A stretch of 64,000 nt of DNA from Microbacterium testaceum (GTDB lineage: Bacteria > Actinomycetota > Actinomycetes > Actinomycetales > Microbacteriaceae): NCBI RefSeq assembly GCF_006539145.1, contig NZ_BJML01000001.1, forward strand, positions 124,001 through 188,000. Reading direction: 5' to 3'. The first letter of the stretch is position 1; each line of letters begins with the position of its first letter. The notes beneath the pieces are model-generated. The model worked only from the letters and a program-made list of their open reading frames with translations, did no database searches and had not been told where the DNA came from. Shown here piece by piece: positions 28,059-36,420 of the stretch. The translations under genes and the position numbers were made by a program.

Positions 28059-28894
28059 GCGGCGTTGAGGTTTTCCGAGCGGTGCAGGCGCTCGCGCGCT
28101 CGGGCGCCACGAACGGCGCTCCGGTGGCGACGCAGGAGTATCTTCTCCGGCACGCACTCGAATCCTTTCTCGCGAGGCTCACGCAAACGATGCATGCGGA
28201 GGATTTCGTCCTGAAAGGCGGCCTCTTGCTCGGCGCATATGGCGTGCGCCGTTCCACCAAGGACGCCGACTCGAACGCGATAGCAGCTGATGTCACGCCT
28301 GCGCACCTTCGCCGGGTCGTTCACGACGTCGCCGCCATCGAAGCTAACGACGGCGTTGAGTTCTTGCTCGACAGTCTCGTAGTGAACGACATCCGGGAGG
28401 ATGCCAACTACCCGGGCATGCGGCTTCGTCTCAAAGTGAGCATCGGTAGCTGGCAGGGTGCCATCGCGTGGGACGTGTCGACGGGCGATCCCGTCGTCCC
28501 CGCGCCGCGCAGGGTGACGCTGCCTCGTCTTCTCGGGCAGCCCATCACGCTCCTGGGATACGCGCCGGAGTCGACGATTGCGGAGAAAGGCGTGACCATC
28601 CTGGAGAGGGGGGTCACGAGCACTCGCTGGCGCGACTACGTAGACATCGTGACCCTCGGTGAAGCGGGAATCGACATCGCAGACCTGCGCGAGGCCGCTC
28701 GGGCCGTGGCGTCCTACCGAGGCGTCGAGTTGCAGGTGATCGGGCCCGTTCTCGAGGGATACGGCGCCGTCAGCCAGCGGAAGTGGGCTGCCTGGCGACG
28801 AAAGGAACGGCTGGAGGCCGTGAGCGAGGAAAGCCTCGACGACCAGATCGTCCGTGTCGCTGCGATTCTCGATCCCGCTTTCAAGGACTGGTGA
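28055..28894 (+). CDS. Type IV toxin AbiEii/AbiGii nucleotidyltransferase
   Basis: A 279-residue nucleotidyltransferase toxin. Motif I is FVLKGGLLLGAYGVRRSTKD followed by the catalytic D-x-D (KDADS), giving the G-G-x-x-(x)-L ... R-x-T-K-D-x-D layout of AbiEii proteins. Further family marks are IAEKGVTILERGVTSTRWRDY (the conserved E-K and R-x-x-D-(Y/L)). AbiEii-type toxins transfer nucleotides to tRNA acceptor ends and stop growth on phage infection. GTG 28055 overlaps the antitoxin stop. All catalytic residues are present, so the system looks functional. Confidence 0.88.
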   Translation: MSGVEVFRAVQALARSGATNGAPVATQEYLLRHALESFLARLTQTMHAEDFVLKGGLLLGAYGVRRSTKDADSNAIAADVTPAHLRRVVHDVAAIEANDGVEFLLDSLVVNDIREDANYPGMRLRLKVSIGSWQGAIAWDVSTGDPVVPAPRRVTLPRLLGQPITLLGYAPESTIAEKGVTILERGVTSTRWRDYVDIVTLGEAGIDIADLREAARAVASYRGVELQVIGPVLEGYGAVSQRKWAAWRRKERLEAVSEESLDDQIVRVAAILDPAFKDW

Positions 28895-29029
28895 CTCGCG
28901 GCCTCGCACAAGGACCCGCGTCACGATGCGCTTCGCGGCAGGGTGTGACTTCCTCGCGTGGGTTCCCGGCCCGACCGCTGTCGACCTTCATTCGACGAGA
29001 GGTCCCGCGTCCGGCGGGCGGGCTGAGCC

Positions 29030-29440
29030 CTAGCGGTCGACAACCGCCGCCACAGCCTCGATCTCCACGAGCTGGTCGTCGTACCCGAGCACGGTGACGC
29101 CGAGGAGCGTGCTCGGCGCGTCGTGCTCGCCGAATGCCTCCCGGACGACCTCCCATGCCGACAACAGGTCGGCTTGGCGAGTGGAGGCCACCAGAACGCG
29201 CGTACTGATGACATCCGTGAGACCGGCGCCGGCCTCGCGCAGCGCGATTCTCATGTTCTCGACGCACTTCGCCGCCTGGGCTGCGTAATCGCCGATGCCC
29301 GTGGTCGTGCCGTCGAGGTTCAGTGGGCAGGAACCGGCGAGGAAGATCAGCCGCGCCTCGGCGGGAGCGGCGGCGGCGTACGCATACTCCGCGCTGTCGG
29401 AGAGTGCAGTCGAACGGATGAGCGTGACGGCGGCGGGCAT
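29030..29440 (-). CDS. RidA family protein
   Basis: A 136-residue RidA/YjgF-like protein: Y-A-Y-A region near 20, RLIFLAGSCPLNLDGTTTG, AKCVENMRIALREAGAGLTDV, TRVLVAS and the C-terminal VTVLGYDDQLVEIEAVAAV. The Arg105-type residue of true RidA enamine deaminases is not obvious in the C-terminal strand (the pattern here is P-S-T-L-L-G-V), so it may be a RidA-like subfamily without deaminase activity. GAAAGG precedes ATG 29440. It follows the broken GNAT gene by 23 bases. Confidence 0.85.
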   Translation of the reverse strand: MPAAVTLIRSTALSDSAEYAYAAAAPAEARLIFLAGSCPLNLDGTTTGIGDYAAQAAKCVENMRIALREAGAGLTDVISTRVLVASTRQADLLSAWEVVREAFGEHDAPSTLLGVTVLGYDDQLVEIEAVAAVVDR

Positions 29441-29463
29441 GTTCTGACCTTTCGAGGGCGGGC

Positions 29464-29923
29464 TCAGACGTTGCGGGCCATGAGCACGATCGGGGCGTCG
29501 AGGGTCTCGGTGTCGGCGACGAATCCGAGCGACTCATAAAGTCGGCGGGCCGGGGTGTTGGATGCCAACACCCCCAGCTGCACACGTGGAACGCCCCGGG
29601 CGCGTGCGTGTTCAGGGCGAGGAGAAGGATCCGGCGTCCCCATCCTTGGCCGCGCACGGTCGGATCGACGATCAGTCGGCCGATGCGCAAAGCGTCATCG
29701 GCCGGGGTGAGCTGCACGTGGCCGACGGGCTCGCCCTCTCCGGTGTCAGCATCCAGGCGGTCGCGCCGGGTCGTTTGTGCAGATCGTCGAGGTCGCTCGG
29801 GAGGAAGGGCCACGTCATCCACGGGCCGGCGAAGGCGTAGAGAGCCTCGGCGTCGGGAACCCAGCTCGCGATGACAGGCAGGTCTGCGTTCGTCCGGGGG
29901 CGGAACGAGTGCACGCTCCTCAC
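29464..29923 (-). pseudogene. GNAT family N-acetyltransferase with two frameshifts
   Basis: Three frames together spell one GNAT protein: VRSVHSFRPRTNADLPVIAS ... FAGPWMTWPFLPSDLDDL ... ATAWMLTPE (GTG 29923 to about 29740), then GEPVGHVQLTPADDALRIGR, LIVDPTVRGQGWGRRILLLA with the acetyl-CoA R-G-x-G-x-G motif (to about 29615), then EHARARGVPRVQLGVLASNT and PARRLYESLGFVADTETL to TGA 29464. Each step needs one missing base. The acetyl-CoA site and YESLGF ending are kept, so decay or error is recent. RidA follows on the same strand. Confidence 0.75.
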
Positions 29924-30011
29924 CGTAGACCGGGCCGCGCAGGGAATGCTGCCGCCATCGAAGAATCACACGCTCCGAGCGGACGCGGCTGTCTCAGGTG
30001 ATGAGCGGGCT

Positions 30012-30290
30012 TCAGTCGGCCGGCAGCTCTTTGGCGGCGGTGGGTCGCCCGCGCACCGTTGCCGCCGAGATGATGAGAGCGCCGCTGACGACAGACGCGG
30101 CAATCAACGCCGACCCGACCAAGATCGCGGCGAGGAGCGACTGCCGAAGGCGCAGACTTTCGCAGATCCACGTGTCGTGCACCACTCCTTCGCAAGCCCC
30201 ACCCGGAAACGTGCCCGCGAAGAGGGAGATTCCGGCGACCAGGGCGATAGTGCACGCGACGAAGGCGACGAGAGCAAGAGTCACACGCAT
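30012..30290 (-). CDS. Small two-helix membrane protein, unknown
   Basis: A 92-residue protein starting at ATG 30290 after GAGG. The first segment (VTLALVAFVACTIALVAGIS) looks like a signal anchor, then a short extracytoplasmic loop with two Cys (GACEGVVHDTWICESLRLRQ), then a second helix (LLAAILVGSALIAASVVSGALII) and a basic tail. The Cys pair could form a disulfide. I do not recognise a family. A longer start at 30332 is possible. Confidence 0.6.
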   Translation of the reverse strand: MRVTLALVAFVACTIALVAGISLFAGTFPGGACEGVVHDTWICESLRLRQSLLAAILVGSALIAASVVSGALIISAATVRGRPTAAKELPAD

Positions 30291-30435
30291 GAGGACCTCA
30301 CGTTGAGTTTGTCCGACAGCGTCCTTGGGCAAGGCGCTGCGGACAACGTATCGATCCTGCAGCCCTCATCCGGAAGCGTGGGGCGAGGGGGAACGATGCC
30401 TCACCCGTTGCGCGCAGTCGTCGCGATTTCTGCTC

Positions 30436-30927
30436 TCACGCCATTCTGAGCGAGCCCAGCACGACATCGACCTGGTCTGCGAGGTGGTCGTCGCCGATCG
30501 GAACGGAGCCGAGAACAACCACCCGATTCACCCCCAAAGCAGCGCACATCGCGACGACCGCGAACGCGTCGGCCGTGCCCCGGGCGACGGCGCAGTCGAT
30601 CCCCGCCAGCGTTCCGTACTCGACATGGTCGATGTGCACGTGCGGTTCGCTCGCGTGGACGACACTCATCATGTCCACGCCATAGTCGCGCACCGTCATC
30701 ACGCCGATCTCACGATGGGCGATGACCCGGACGACCGCCTCGCTCCATCGCGCCGTCAGCAGGGGATCGTCGCCGCCTGTGCCGTGCTCGATGCGTGCGC
30801 CGGACGGCACGTTGATGGTGAACGCCTCCGCCTTCGTCGTACGCAACTGGGGAGGCGTCTCCACCGAGGGAAGCTCGTCGGGAACCCGGAAGGCCACTCG
30901 TGAGTGTGTGAACAACACCCGACTCAC
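30436..30927 (-). CDS. Hypothetical protein coupled to the NTF2-like gene
   Basis: A 163-residue soluble protein of unknown family, alternating strands and helices (VLFTHSRVAFRVPDELPSVE, EAVVRVIAHREIGVMTVRDY, then VNRVVVLGSVPIGDDHLADQ). GTG 30927 overlaps the TGA of the upstream NTF2-like gene (GTGA), which supports this start over the ATG at 30984 that would run 61 bases into that gene. There is no signal peptide and no catalytic motif I can name. Confidence 0.6.
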   Translation of the reverse strand: MSRVLFTHSRVAFRVPDELPSVETPPQLRTTKAEAFTINVPSGARIEHGTGGDDPLLTARWSEAVVRVIAHREIGVMTVRDYGVDMMSVVHASEPHVHIDHVEYGTLAGIDCAVARGTADAFAVVAMCAALGVNRVVVLGSVPIGDDHLADQVDVVLGSLRMA

Positions 30928-31304
30928 GGCACCGGTTGGACGCTGCCGGCGATGACCTGCCACCGCCCATCGATGATCGACCAATAGCGCAGGTAGCTCA
31001 TCTTTCCTTCGACGCGGTGACCGTCGTCGATCAGCCGTGCGTCGACCAACGAGTCGACCCGAGCCCTCCCCGCGTGCTCTCGCGTCGATCGGTGCAGTTC
31101 GAGTATCTGCTCGAAGCGCACCGCTCCGGTCGAGTGGGCGTTGAGGTCGGCTTCGCGGTCGGTCACCGAGCCATCAGGAAGCTCGAATGCCAGACCCTCG
31201 AAGAGCACGTTCCGCAAGGCATCCGTGTCGCTGCGTCGCATGGCTTCGTGGAGGGCGTCTTGGGCCTCGTCGACGGAGCGCCCCGACGCATCGCGCGTGG
31301 TCAT
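30924..31304 (-). CDS. Nuclear transport factor 2-like (DUF4440/SnoaL) protein
   Basis: A 126-residue single-domain protein with the NTF2/DUF4440 pattern: N-terminal helix DEAQDALHEAMRRSDTDALR, strand NVLFEGLAFELPDG, and the C-terminal strands EGKMSYLRYWSIIDGRWQVI. Members are stress-associated or small-molecule enzymes; no active-site residue is clear here. It is the first gene of a two-gene operon with the hypothetical at 30436-30927. Confidence 0.75.
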   Translation of the reverse strand: MTTRDASGRSVDEAQDALHEAMRRSDTDALRNVLFEGLAFELPDGSVTDREADLNAHSTGAVRFEQILELHRSTREHAGRARVDSLVDARLIDDGHRVEGKMSYLRYWSIIDGRWQVIAGSVQPVP

Positions 31305-31608
31305 GCCCCGAGGCTAGCGCGGGAAGAAATGGCTCGGGACGCGCTTTGCGACGGGCCCGACGGGGTTGTGCTCGTCCGCCCAAGAACGACGACCACCCTC
31401 CCGACAGCGCGAAGCCGACGGGCCGGGATTCCTCCCCGCCAACCAACCGCGGCATCCGTGCACCGTGCACACTCTGCGGTGTGAAGTTCGCCACCCGAGC
31501 CACTGCGCTGCCCGGCCGACCTTTCTAGCGTGAGGGGGGCGCGAAGACGCGCACCAGAACGCTCGAATCGCGTCCGACGCAGCCGTCGACGCGGGGAGGT
31601 GAACGACG
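31305..31608. other. Divergent intergenic region without a gene
   Basis: The 304 bases separate the NTF2-like gene (minus) from the acyl-activating enzyme gene (plus) and must contain both promoters. A short inverted repeat TGCAC-C-GTGCA (31459-31469) is the only structured site I see, and it is a possible operator for the operon's PucR-type regulator. Frames here are Arg-rich and not convincing as protein. Confidence 0.4.
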
Positions 31609-33114
31609 ATGTCTCTCGACGAACTCGACACGCGCACCACGACACCGCTCTCGGTGTCCGGCCTCGCGCACCTGCCGTGGCGGAGCCCCTCAGCCGGGAC
31701 CGGTCGGCCCGCTGTGCGCGACGTGACCGAAGAGCTCAGCTATCGCGGCCTCGAACGGCGGGCGGCCGCGTGCGCGGAGCAGTTCGCCGCGCGCGGGATC
31801 GGGCGCGGCGACGTGGTGGCGATCATGCTGCCGAACTCTGTCGCGTTCCTCGCTGCGATGCTGGGCGCCTGGCGCGTGGGTGCAGCGGTCACGCCGGTGA
31901 ACCCCACGTTCACGGAACGGGAGCTGCGCTATCAGCTCGACGATTCGGGAGCGCGTCTGCTCGTGACGTCCGGCGCCCCCGCGGTCGAGGTCGAGACGCT
32001 GGCGCCGGCGGATCTCGCGCGCATCCCCGACGGATCCATCGACGATCCGACCATCACCCCCGACACGCTGGCCCTGCTCGTGTACACGAGCGGCTCGACC
32101 GGCCAGCCCAAGGGCGTCATGCTCGATCACGCCAACCTCAACGCCATGGCCGCTTCCCTCCGCCGCCACATCGAGCTCGGACCCGACGATCAGGCACTGC
32201 TCGTCCTGCCGCTCTTCCACGTCAACTCGCTCTGCGTGAGCTTCCTCGCCCCCATCAGTGCGGGCGGCAGCGTGTCGATCCTGGAACGTTTCGCCCCGGG
32301 CACGTTCCTCGACGCGGTCCAGCGCTATCGACCCACCTACTTCTCGGCGGTGCCGGCGATCTTCGCGAGACTGGCCGAGGTCCCGCGGGAACAGATTCCG
32401 CGCCTGCCCTCGCTGCGCCTGGCGATCTGCGGCGCCGCACCGGCCAGCCCCGAGCTCCTCGCCCTCAGCGAGAAGCGATTCGGCATCCCGATCCTCGAGG
32501 GCTACGGCCTCACCGAAGCCACGTGCGCTTCGGCGTGCAACCCCCTGTGGGGCGAGCGCAAGCCGGGCACCGTCGGTCGCGCCCTCCCCGGCCAGCAGAT
32601 CGCCATCCTCGACGACGAGGGCCGTCTCGTGCCGCCGGGCGTGCGGGGGGAGGTCGCGATCCTCAGCCCCACGGTCATGCGCGGGTATCTCGGACGACCG
32701 GATGCCACGGCAGAGGTGATGCGCGGAGGATGGCTGCGCACGGGGGACATCGGCATCCTGGACGAGGACGCCTATCTGACGCTCGTCGATCGGGCCAAGG
32801 ACATGATCATCCGCGGCGGCGAGAACCTCTACCCCAAAGAGATCGAGGCCTTCCTCGCCACCCACCCCGCGGTGCTCGAGGCCGCGGTCATCGGGCGTCC
32901 CGACCCCGTATACGGCGAGGTCCCCATCGCCGATGTCGTGCTGCACCCCGGCGAGGTCGTCACCGAGGATCAGCTCCGCGCCCACTGCGCCGAGGGCCTG
33001 ACCAAGATCAAGGTGCCCGCCGAGATCCGCATCGTCACGGATCTCGCGCGCAACCCGGTCGGCAAGGTCGACAAGCCCGCCATGCGCCGCGCACTCGCCG
33101 CGGCCACTGCCTGA
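31609..33114 (+). CDS. Class I adenylate-forming acyl-CoA/acyl-acid ligase
   Basis: A 501-residue ANL-superfamily enzyme that activates a carboxylic acid as acyl-AMP and, probably, transfers it to CoA. Motifs: P-loop LLVYTSGSTGQPKGVMLDH (A3), EGYGLTEATC (A5), GWLRTGDIGILDEDAYLTLV (A7), RAKDMIIRGGENLYPKEIE (A8) and the catalytic Lys in NPVGKVDKPAM (A10). It heads a four-gene operon with a DUF3556 membrane protein, an FAD oxidoreductase and a regulator, so the acid is likely a lipid or lipid precursor handled at the membrane. Start ATG 31609 follows GGGGAGG. Confidence 0.9.
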   Translation: MSLDELDTRTTTPLSVSGLAHLPWRSPSAGTGRPAVRDVTEELSYRGLERRAAACAEQFAARGIGRGDVVAIMLPNSVAFLAAMLGAWRVGAAVTPVNPTFTERELRYQLDDSGARLLVTSGAPAVEVETLAPADLARIPDGSIDDPTITPDTLALLVYTSGSTGQPKGVMLDHANLNAMAASLRRHIELGPDDQALLVLPLFHVNSLCVSFLAPISAGGSVSILERFAPGTFLDAVQRYRPTYFSAVPAIFARLAEVPREQIPRLPSLRLAICGAAPASPELLALSEKRFGIPILEGYGLTEATCASACNPLWGERKPGTVGRALPGQQIAILDDEGRLVPPGVRGEVAILSPTVMRGYLGRPDATAEVMRGGWLRTGDIGILDEDAYLTLVDRAKDMIIRGGENLYPKEIEAFLATHPAVLEAAVIGRPDPVYGEVPIADVVLHPGEVVTEDQLRAHCAEGLTKIKVPAEIRIVTDLARNPVGKVDKPAMRRALAAATA

Positions 33115-33154
33115 CCTCTTCGCTTCCCCCATCCCGTCACCGAAGGAGTTGATC

Positions 33155-34984
33155 ATGGGATTCAAAACCCCGGAGTTTCCGCCCGTCGACACGAGCACAT
33201 TCCTGCACCAGCCACTGCGCGAGCGGATCAGAGCCCTGACCCTGCACTGGGTGGAGTACGGCTTCGGATCGCCCCGCATGATCGCCGCGACCTACCTCGT
33301 GAAGATCGCCGTGCTGTGGCTCCTCATCGGCAGCATCGTCATCACGGCGACGAGCGGCGTGGGATGGTTCTGGCAGGTCGACCAGTGGTGGAACCAGCCG
33401 ATCGTCTACCAGAAGGCGATCATCTGGACCATGCTGCTCGAAGCGATCGGCCTCGCCGGATCGTGGGGGCCGACGGCGGGCAAGTTCAAGCCCATGACCG
33501 GTGGCATCCAGTTCTGGGCGCGACCGGGCACGATCCGGCTACGGCCGTGGGCCTGGGTGCCGGGAACGGCCGGTGACACGCGCACCGTTTTCGACGTCGT
33601 CGTCTACCTCGGGTTCCTCGCGGCGCTCGCCACGGCGCTCGTGCTCCCCGGCACGGTGACCCCTGCGCTCGCCGCGGCGCTTCCCGAGAACACGAGCGGG
33701 TTGGTGCAGACCACCCCCGTGATCGTCGCGATCGCGCTGCTGGTGATCGTGGGCGTGCGCGACAAGACGATCGCGGTCGCTTCGCGCATCGAGCAGTACC
33801 TACCGGCGCTGGTGTTCTTCTCGGTGCTGTCGTTCGTCGACATGATCATCGCGCTGAAGCTGCTCATCGTGGCCGTGTGGGTGTGCGCGGGCATCTCGAA
33901 GTTCGGCAGGCACTTCGTCAACGTCATCCCGCCGATGCTCAGCAACACCCCGTTCTGGCCGCCGAGATGGCTCAAGCGCGCCCTGTACCGCGACTTCCCT
34001 CGGGACGTGCGCCCGTCGAAGCTCGCGCACTTCATGGCGCACGCGATGGGGACCACGGTCGAGATCGCCGTTCCGCTCGTGCTGCTGTTCTCCCAGAACT
34101 TCTGGGTGACGCTCGCGGCGGTCGTCCTCATCGTGGGCTTCCACCTCTTCATCTTCTCGACGTTCCCGCTCGCCGTCCCGTTGGAGTGGAACACCCTGTT
34201 CTGCTACGCCGCGGTGTTCCTCTTCCTCGGCTTCCCCGCGCAGGCGGGGTACGCGGTCACCGACTTCTCGAACGGGTGGCTGCTCGCCGGGATCGTCGCG
34301 GCCCTGCTGTTCTTCCCCGCGCTCGGCAACCTCCGCCCCGACAAGGTCTCGTTCCTGCCGTCGATGCGTCAGTACGCGGGCAACTGGGCGTCGGCGCTGT
34401 GGACCTTCACGCCGGGTGCGGAGAAGAAGCTGGATGCCGTCATCCGGCCCACGTCGAACCAGGTCGATCAGCTCGTTCAGCTGGGTTACGCCCCCGAGAT
34501 CGCCGAGATCACGATGCAGCAGACGCTTGCGTGGCGCTCGATGCACAGCCAGGGTCGCGGACTCTTCTCGGTGCTCTACCGGGCACTGCCCGACATCGAG
34601 ACCCGCACGATCCGCGAGGGCGAATTCGCCTGCAACTCGGTGATCGGCTTCAACTTCGGCGACGGCCACCTGCACGACGAGTCGCTCATCCGTGCCCTGC
34701 AGAGCCGCTGCCACTTCGCGCCCGGGGAGTTCGTGGTGGTATGGGTGGAGTCCCAGGCCATCCACGCGGACTTCCAGGAGTACAAGGTGATCGATGCGGC
34801 ACGCGGCGTCATCGAGCGGGGAAGATGGCGCGTCGCGGATGCCGTGGCGGCCCAGCCGTGGCTCGCGGACGGCCCCATCCCGCTCGAGCGGTCCTGGCGC
34901 GCTGACGCCCCGGGCCAGGTGGCCGACGTGACGAACAACGTCCGCACGGTCTCGCGCAGGCGGGGAGAGCGGGTCCCGAAGTGA
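33155..34984 (+). CDS. DUF3556 transmembrane protein
   Basis: A 609-residue membrane protein matching the actinobacterial DUF3556 family: N-terminal soluble part with RIRALTLHWVEYGFGSPRM, then about 10-12 hydrophobic segments between residues 50 and 400, including VWVCAGISKFGRHFVNVIPP and NTPFWPPRWLKRALYRDFP, and a C-terminal soluble domain (about 430-609) with QGRGLFSVLYRALPDIETR and FGDGHLHDESLIRALQSRCHF. The family is known mainly from mycobacteria and relatives and lacks a defined function. ATG 33155 follows GAAGGAG at 33141-33147. Its TGA overlaps the next start. Confidence 0.88.
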   Translation: MGFKTPEFPPVDTSTFLHQPLRERIRALTLHWVEYGFGSPRMIAATYLVKIAVLWLLIGSIVITATSGVGWFWQVDQWWNQPIVYQKAIIWTMLLEAIGLAGSWGPTAGKFKPMTGGIQFWARPGTIRLRPWAWVPGTAGDTRTVFDVVVYLGFLAALATALVLPGTVTPALAAALPENTSGLVQTTPVIVAIALLVIVGVRDKTIAVASRIEQYLPALVFFSVLSFVDMIIALKLLIVAVWVCAGISKFGRHFVNVIPPMLSNTPFWPPRWLKRALYRDFPRDVRPSKLAHFMAHAMGTTVEIAVPLVLLFSQNFWVTLAAVVLIVGFHLFIFSTFPLAVPLEWNTLFCYAAVFLFLGFPAQAGYAVTDFSNGWLLAGIVAALLFFPALGNLRPDKVSFLPSMRQYAGNWASALWTFTPGAEKKLDAVIRPTSNQVDQLVQLGYAPEIAEITMQQTLAWRSMHSQGRGLFSVLYRALPDIETRTIREGEFACNSVIGFNFGDGHLHDESLIRALQSRCHFAPGEFVVVWVESQAIHADFQEYKVIDAARGVIERGRWRVADAVAAQPWLADGPIPLERSWRADAPGQVADVTNNVRTVSRRRGERVPK

Positions 34985-36420
34985 CGCGCGCGGTGATCGT
35001 CGGCAGCGGTCCCAACGGGCTGGCCGCTGCCGCGACCCTGTCGGCCGCGGGCCTGGACGTACACGTCGTCGAGGCGGCGGACGAACTCGGGGGAGGGGCG
35101 CGCAACAGCGAGCCCCTCCTCGCGGGGCTCATCCAGGACCACTGCGCCGCGGTCCACCCGATGGCGGCCGGCTCGCCGTACTTCGCCGACCTCGACCTGC
35201 CGGAATCGCCCTGGGTCCTCCCCGAGATCGACTGCGCCCACCCGCTCGACGACGGCGACGTGGTGTTGCTCCGTCGCTCGATCGTCGAGACCGCGGCCGG
35301 CCTCGGCGCCGACGGATGGCGGTGGCAGACCCTGTTCGGCCCCTCGTCGCGCTCGTTCGCGGCGCTGTCGGAAGACATCCTCCGCCCCCTCGTCGGCATC
35401 CCTCGTCACCCCCTGCTTCTCGCGCGGTTCGGCGCCGCTGCCGCGCTGCCCCCGGTGTGGACCGCGCGTGCCTTCGCCGAGGAGCGAACCCGTGCTCTGT
35501 TCCTGGGCGTCGCGGCCCACGCGTTCCAACGCCTCGACCAACCGCTCGTCGGCGGGATCGGCGCGGGCATCATCACCGCCGGACACGCCGTGGGGTGGCC
35601 CGTCGTCGCCGGCGGAACCGGAACGCTCACCGCAGCCGTCATCTCCCGGCTCCGCGAGCGAGGCGTGACGTTCGAGACCGGCCGCCGCATTCGTTCCCGG
35701 CGCGATCTGCCCCCGCACGACGTCGTCATGCTCGATGTGCACCCGCATGCCGTGGCCGAGATCCTCGGGGGGAGCCTGCCCCGTCGCACCGCCGAGGCGT
35801 TCCGCCGCTTCCGCCCCGGACCCGCGGCCTTCAAGGTCGAGTTCGCCGTCGAGGGCGGCGTGCCGTGGCGAGCGGAAGAGACCGGCCGCGCCGGCACCGT
35901 GCACCTGGCGGGGTCGGCGCGCGAGATCGCGGCCGTCGAACGCGACGTCGCCGAGGGGCGGATGCCGGAACGTCCCTTCGTGCTCGTGGGTCAGCAGCAC
36001 GTCGCCGATCCGCAGCGCTCGGTGGGCAATGTGCACCCCTTGTACGCGTACGCCCACGTGCCCGCCGGCTACACGGGGGATGCCACCGACGCCGTCGTGT
36101 CGCAGATCGAGCGGTTCGCGCCGGGCTTCCGCGACCGCATCCGGGCGATGCGGGTCATCACCGCGACGGAGTGGAGCCAGCGCAACCCGAACTTTGTCGG
36201 GGGCGACATCCTCACCGGTGCCAAGACACCGCTGCAGTTCATGCTCGGCCCGCGAATCTCGGCGCAGCCGTACGATACGGGGGTGCCGGGCTTCTACCTC
36301 TGTTCCGCGGCGACGCCGCCGGGGCCGGGAATCCATGGACTGTGCGGCGTGAACGCCGCCCGGCGCGCGCTGCGGGGCCTTGTGCCCGCGAAACGGACCA
36401 GGGAGGCGCAGCCCGCGTGA
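34981..36420 (+). CDS. Phytoene-desaturase-like NAD(P)/FAD oxidoreductase
   Basis: A 479-residue flavoprotein: AVIVGSGPNGLAAAATLSAAG (4-24), the second dinucleotide-contact LGGGARNSEPL near 38, and the C-terminal FAD motif GFYLCSAATPPGPGIHGLCG (about 436-455) typical of the CrtI/RetSat group of the amine-oxidase superfamily. It may desaturate or isomerise a lipid. GTG 34981 overlaps the DUF3556 stop, and its own TGA overlaps the regulator's GTG, so translation of the whole operon is coupled. Confidence 0.85.
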   Translation: MTRAVIVGSGPNGLAAAATLSAAGLDVHVVEAADELGGGARNSEPLLAGLIQDHCAAVHPMAAGSPYFADLDLPESPWVLPEIDCAHPLDDGDVVLLRRSIVETAAGLGADGWRWQTLFGPSSRSFAALSEDILRPLVGIPRHPLLLARFGAAAALPPVWTARAFAEERTRALFLGVAAHAFQRLDQPLVGGIGAGIITAGHAVGWPVVAGGTGTLTAAVISRLRERGVTFETGRRIRSRRDLPPHDVVMLDVHPHAVAEILGGSLPRRTAEAFRRFRPGPAAFKVEFAVEGGVPWRAEETGRAGTVHLAGSAREIAAVERDVAEGRMPERPFVLVGQQHVADPQRSVGNVHPLYAYAHVPAGYTGDATDAVVSQIERFAPGFRDRIRAMRVITATEWSQRNPNFVGGDILTGAKTPLQFMLGPRISAQPYDTGVPGFYLCSAATPPGPGIHGLCGVNAARRALRGLVPAKRTREAQPA

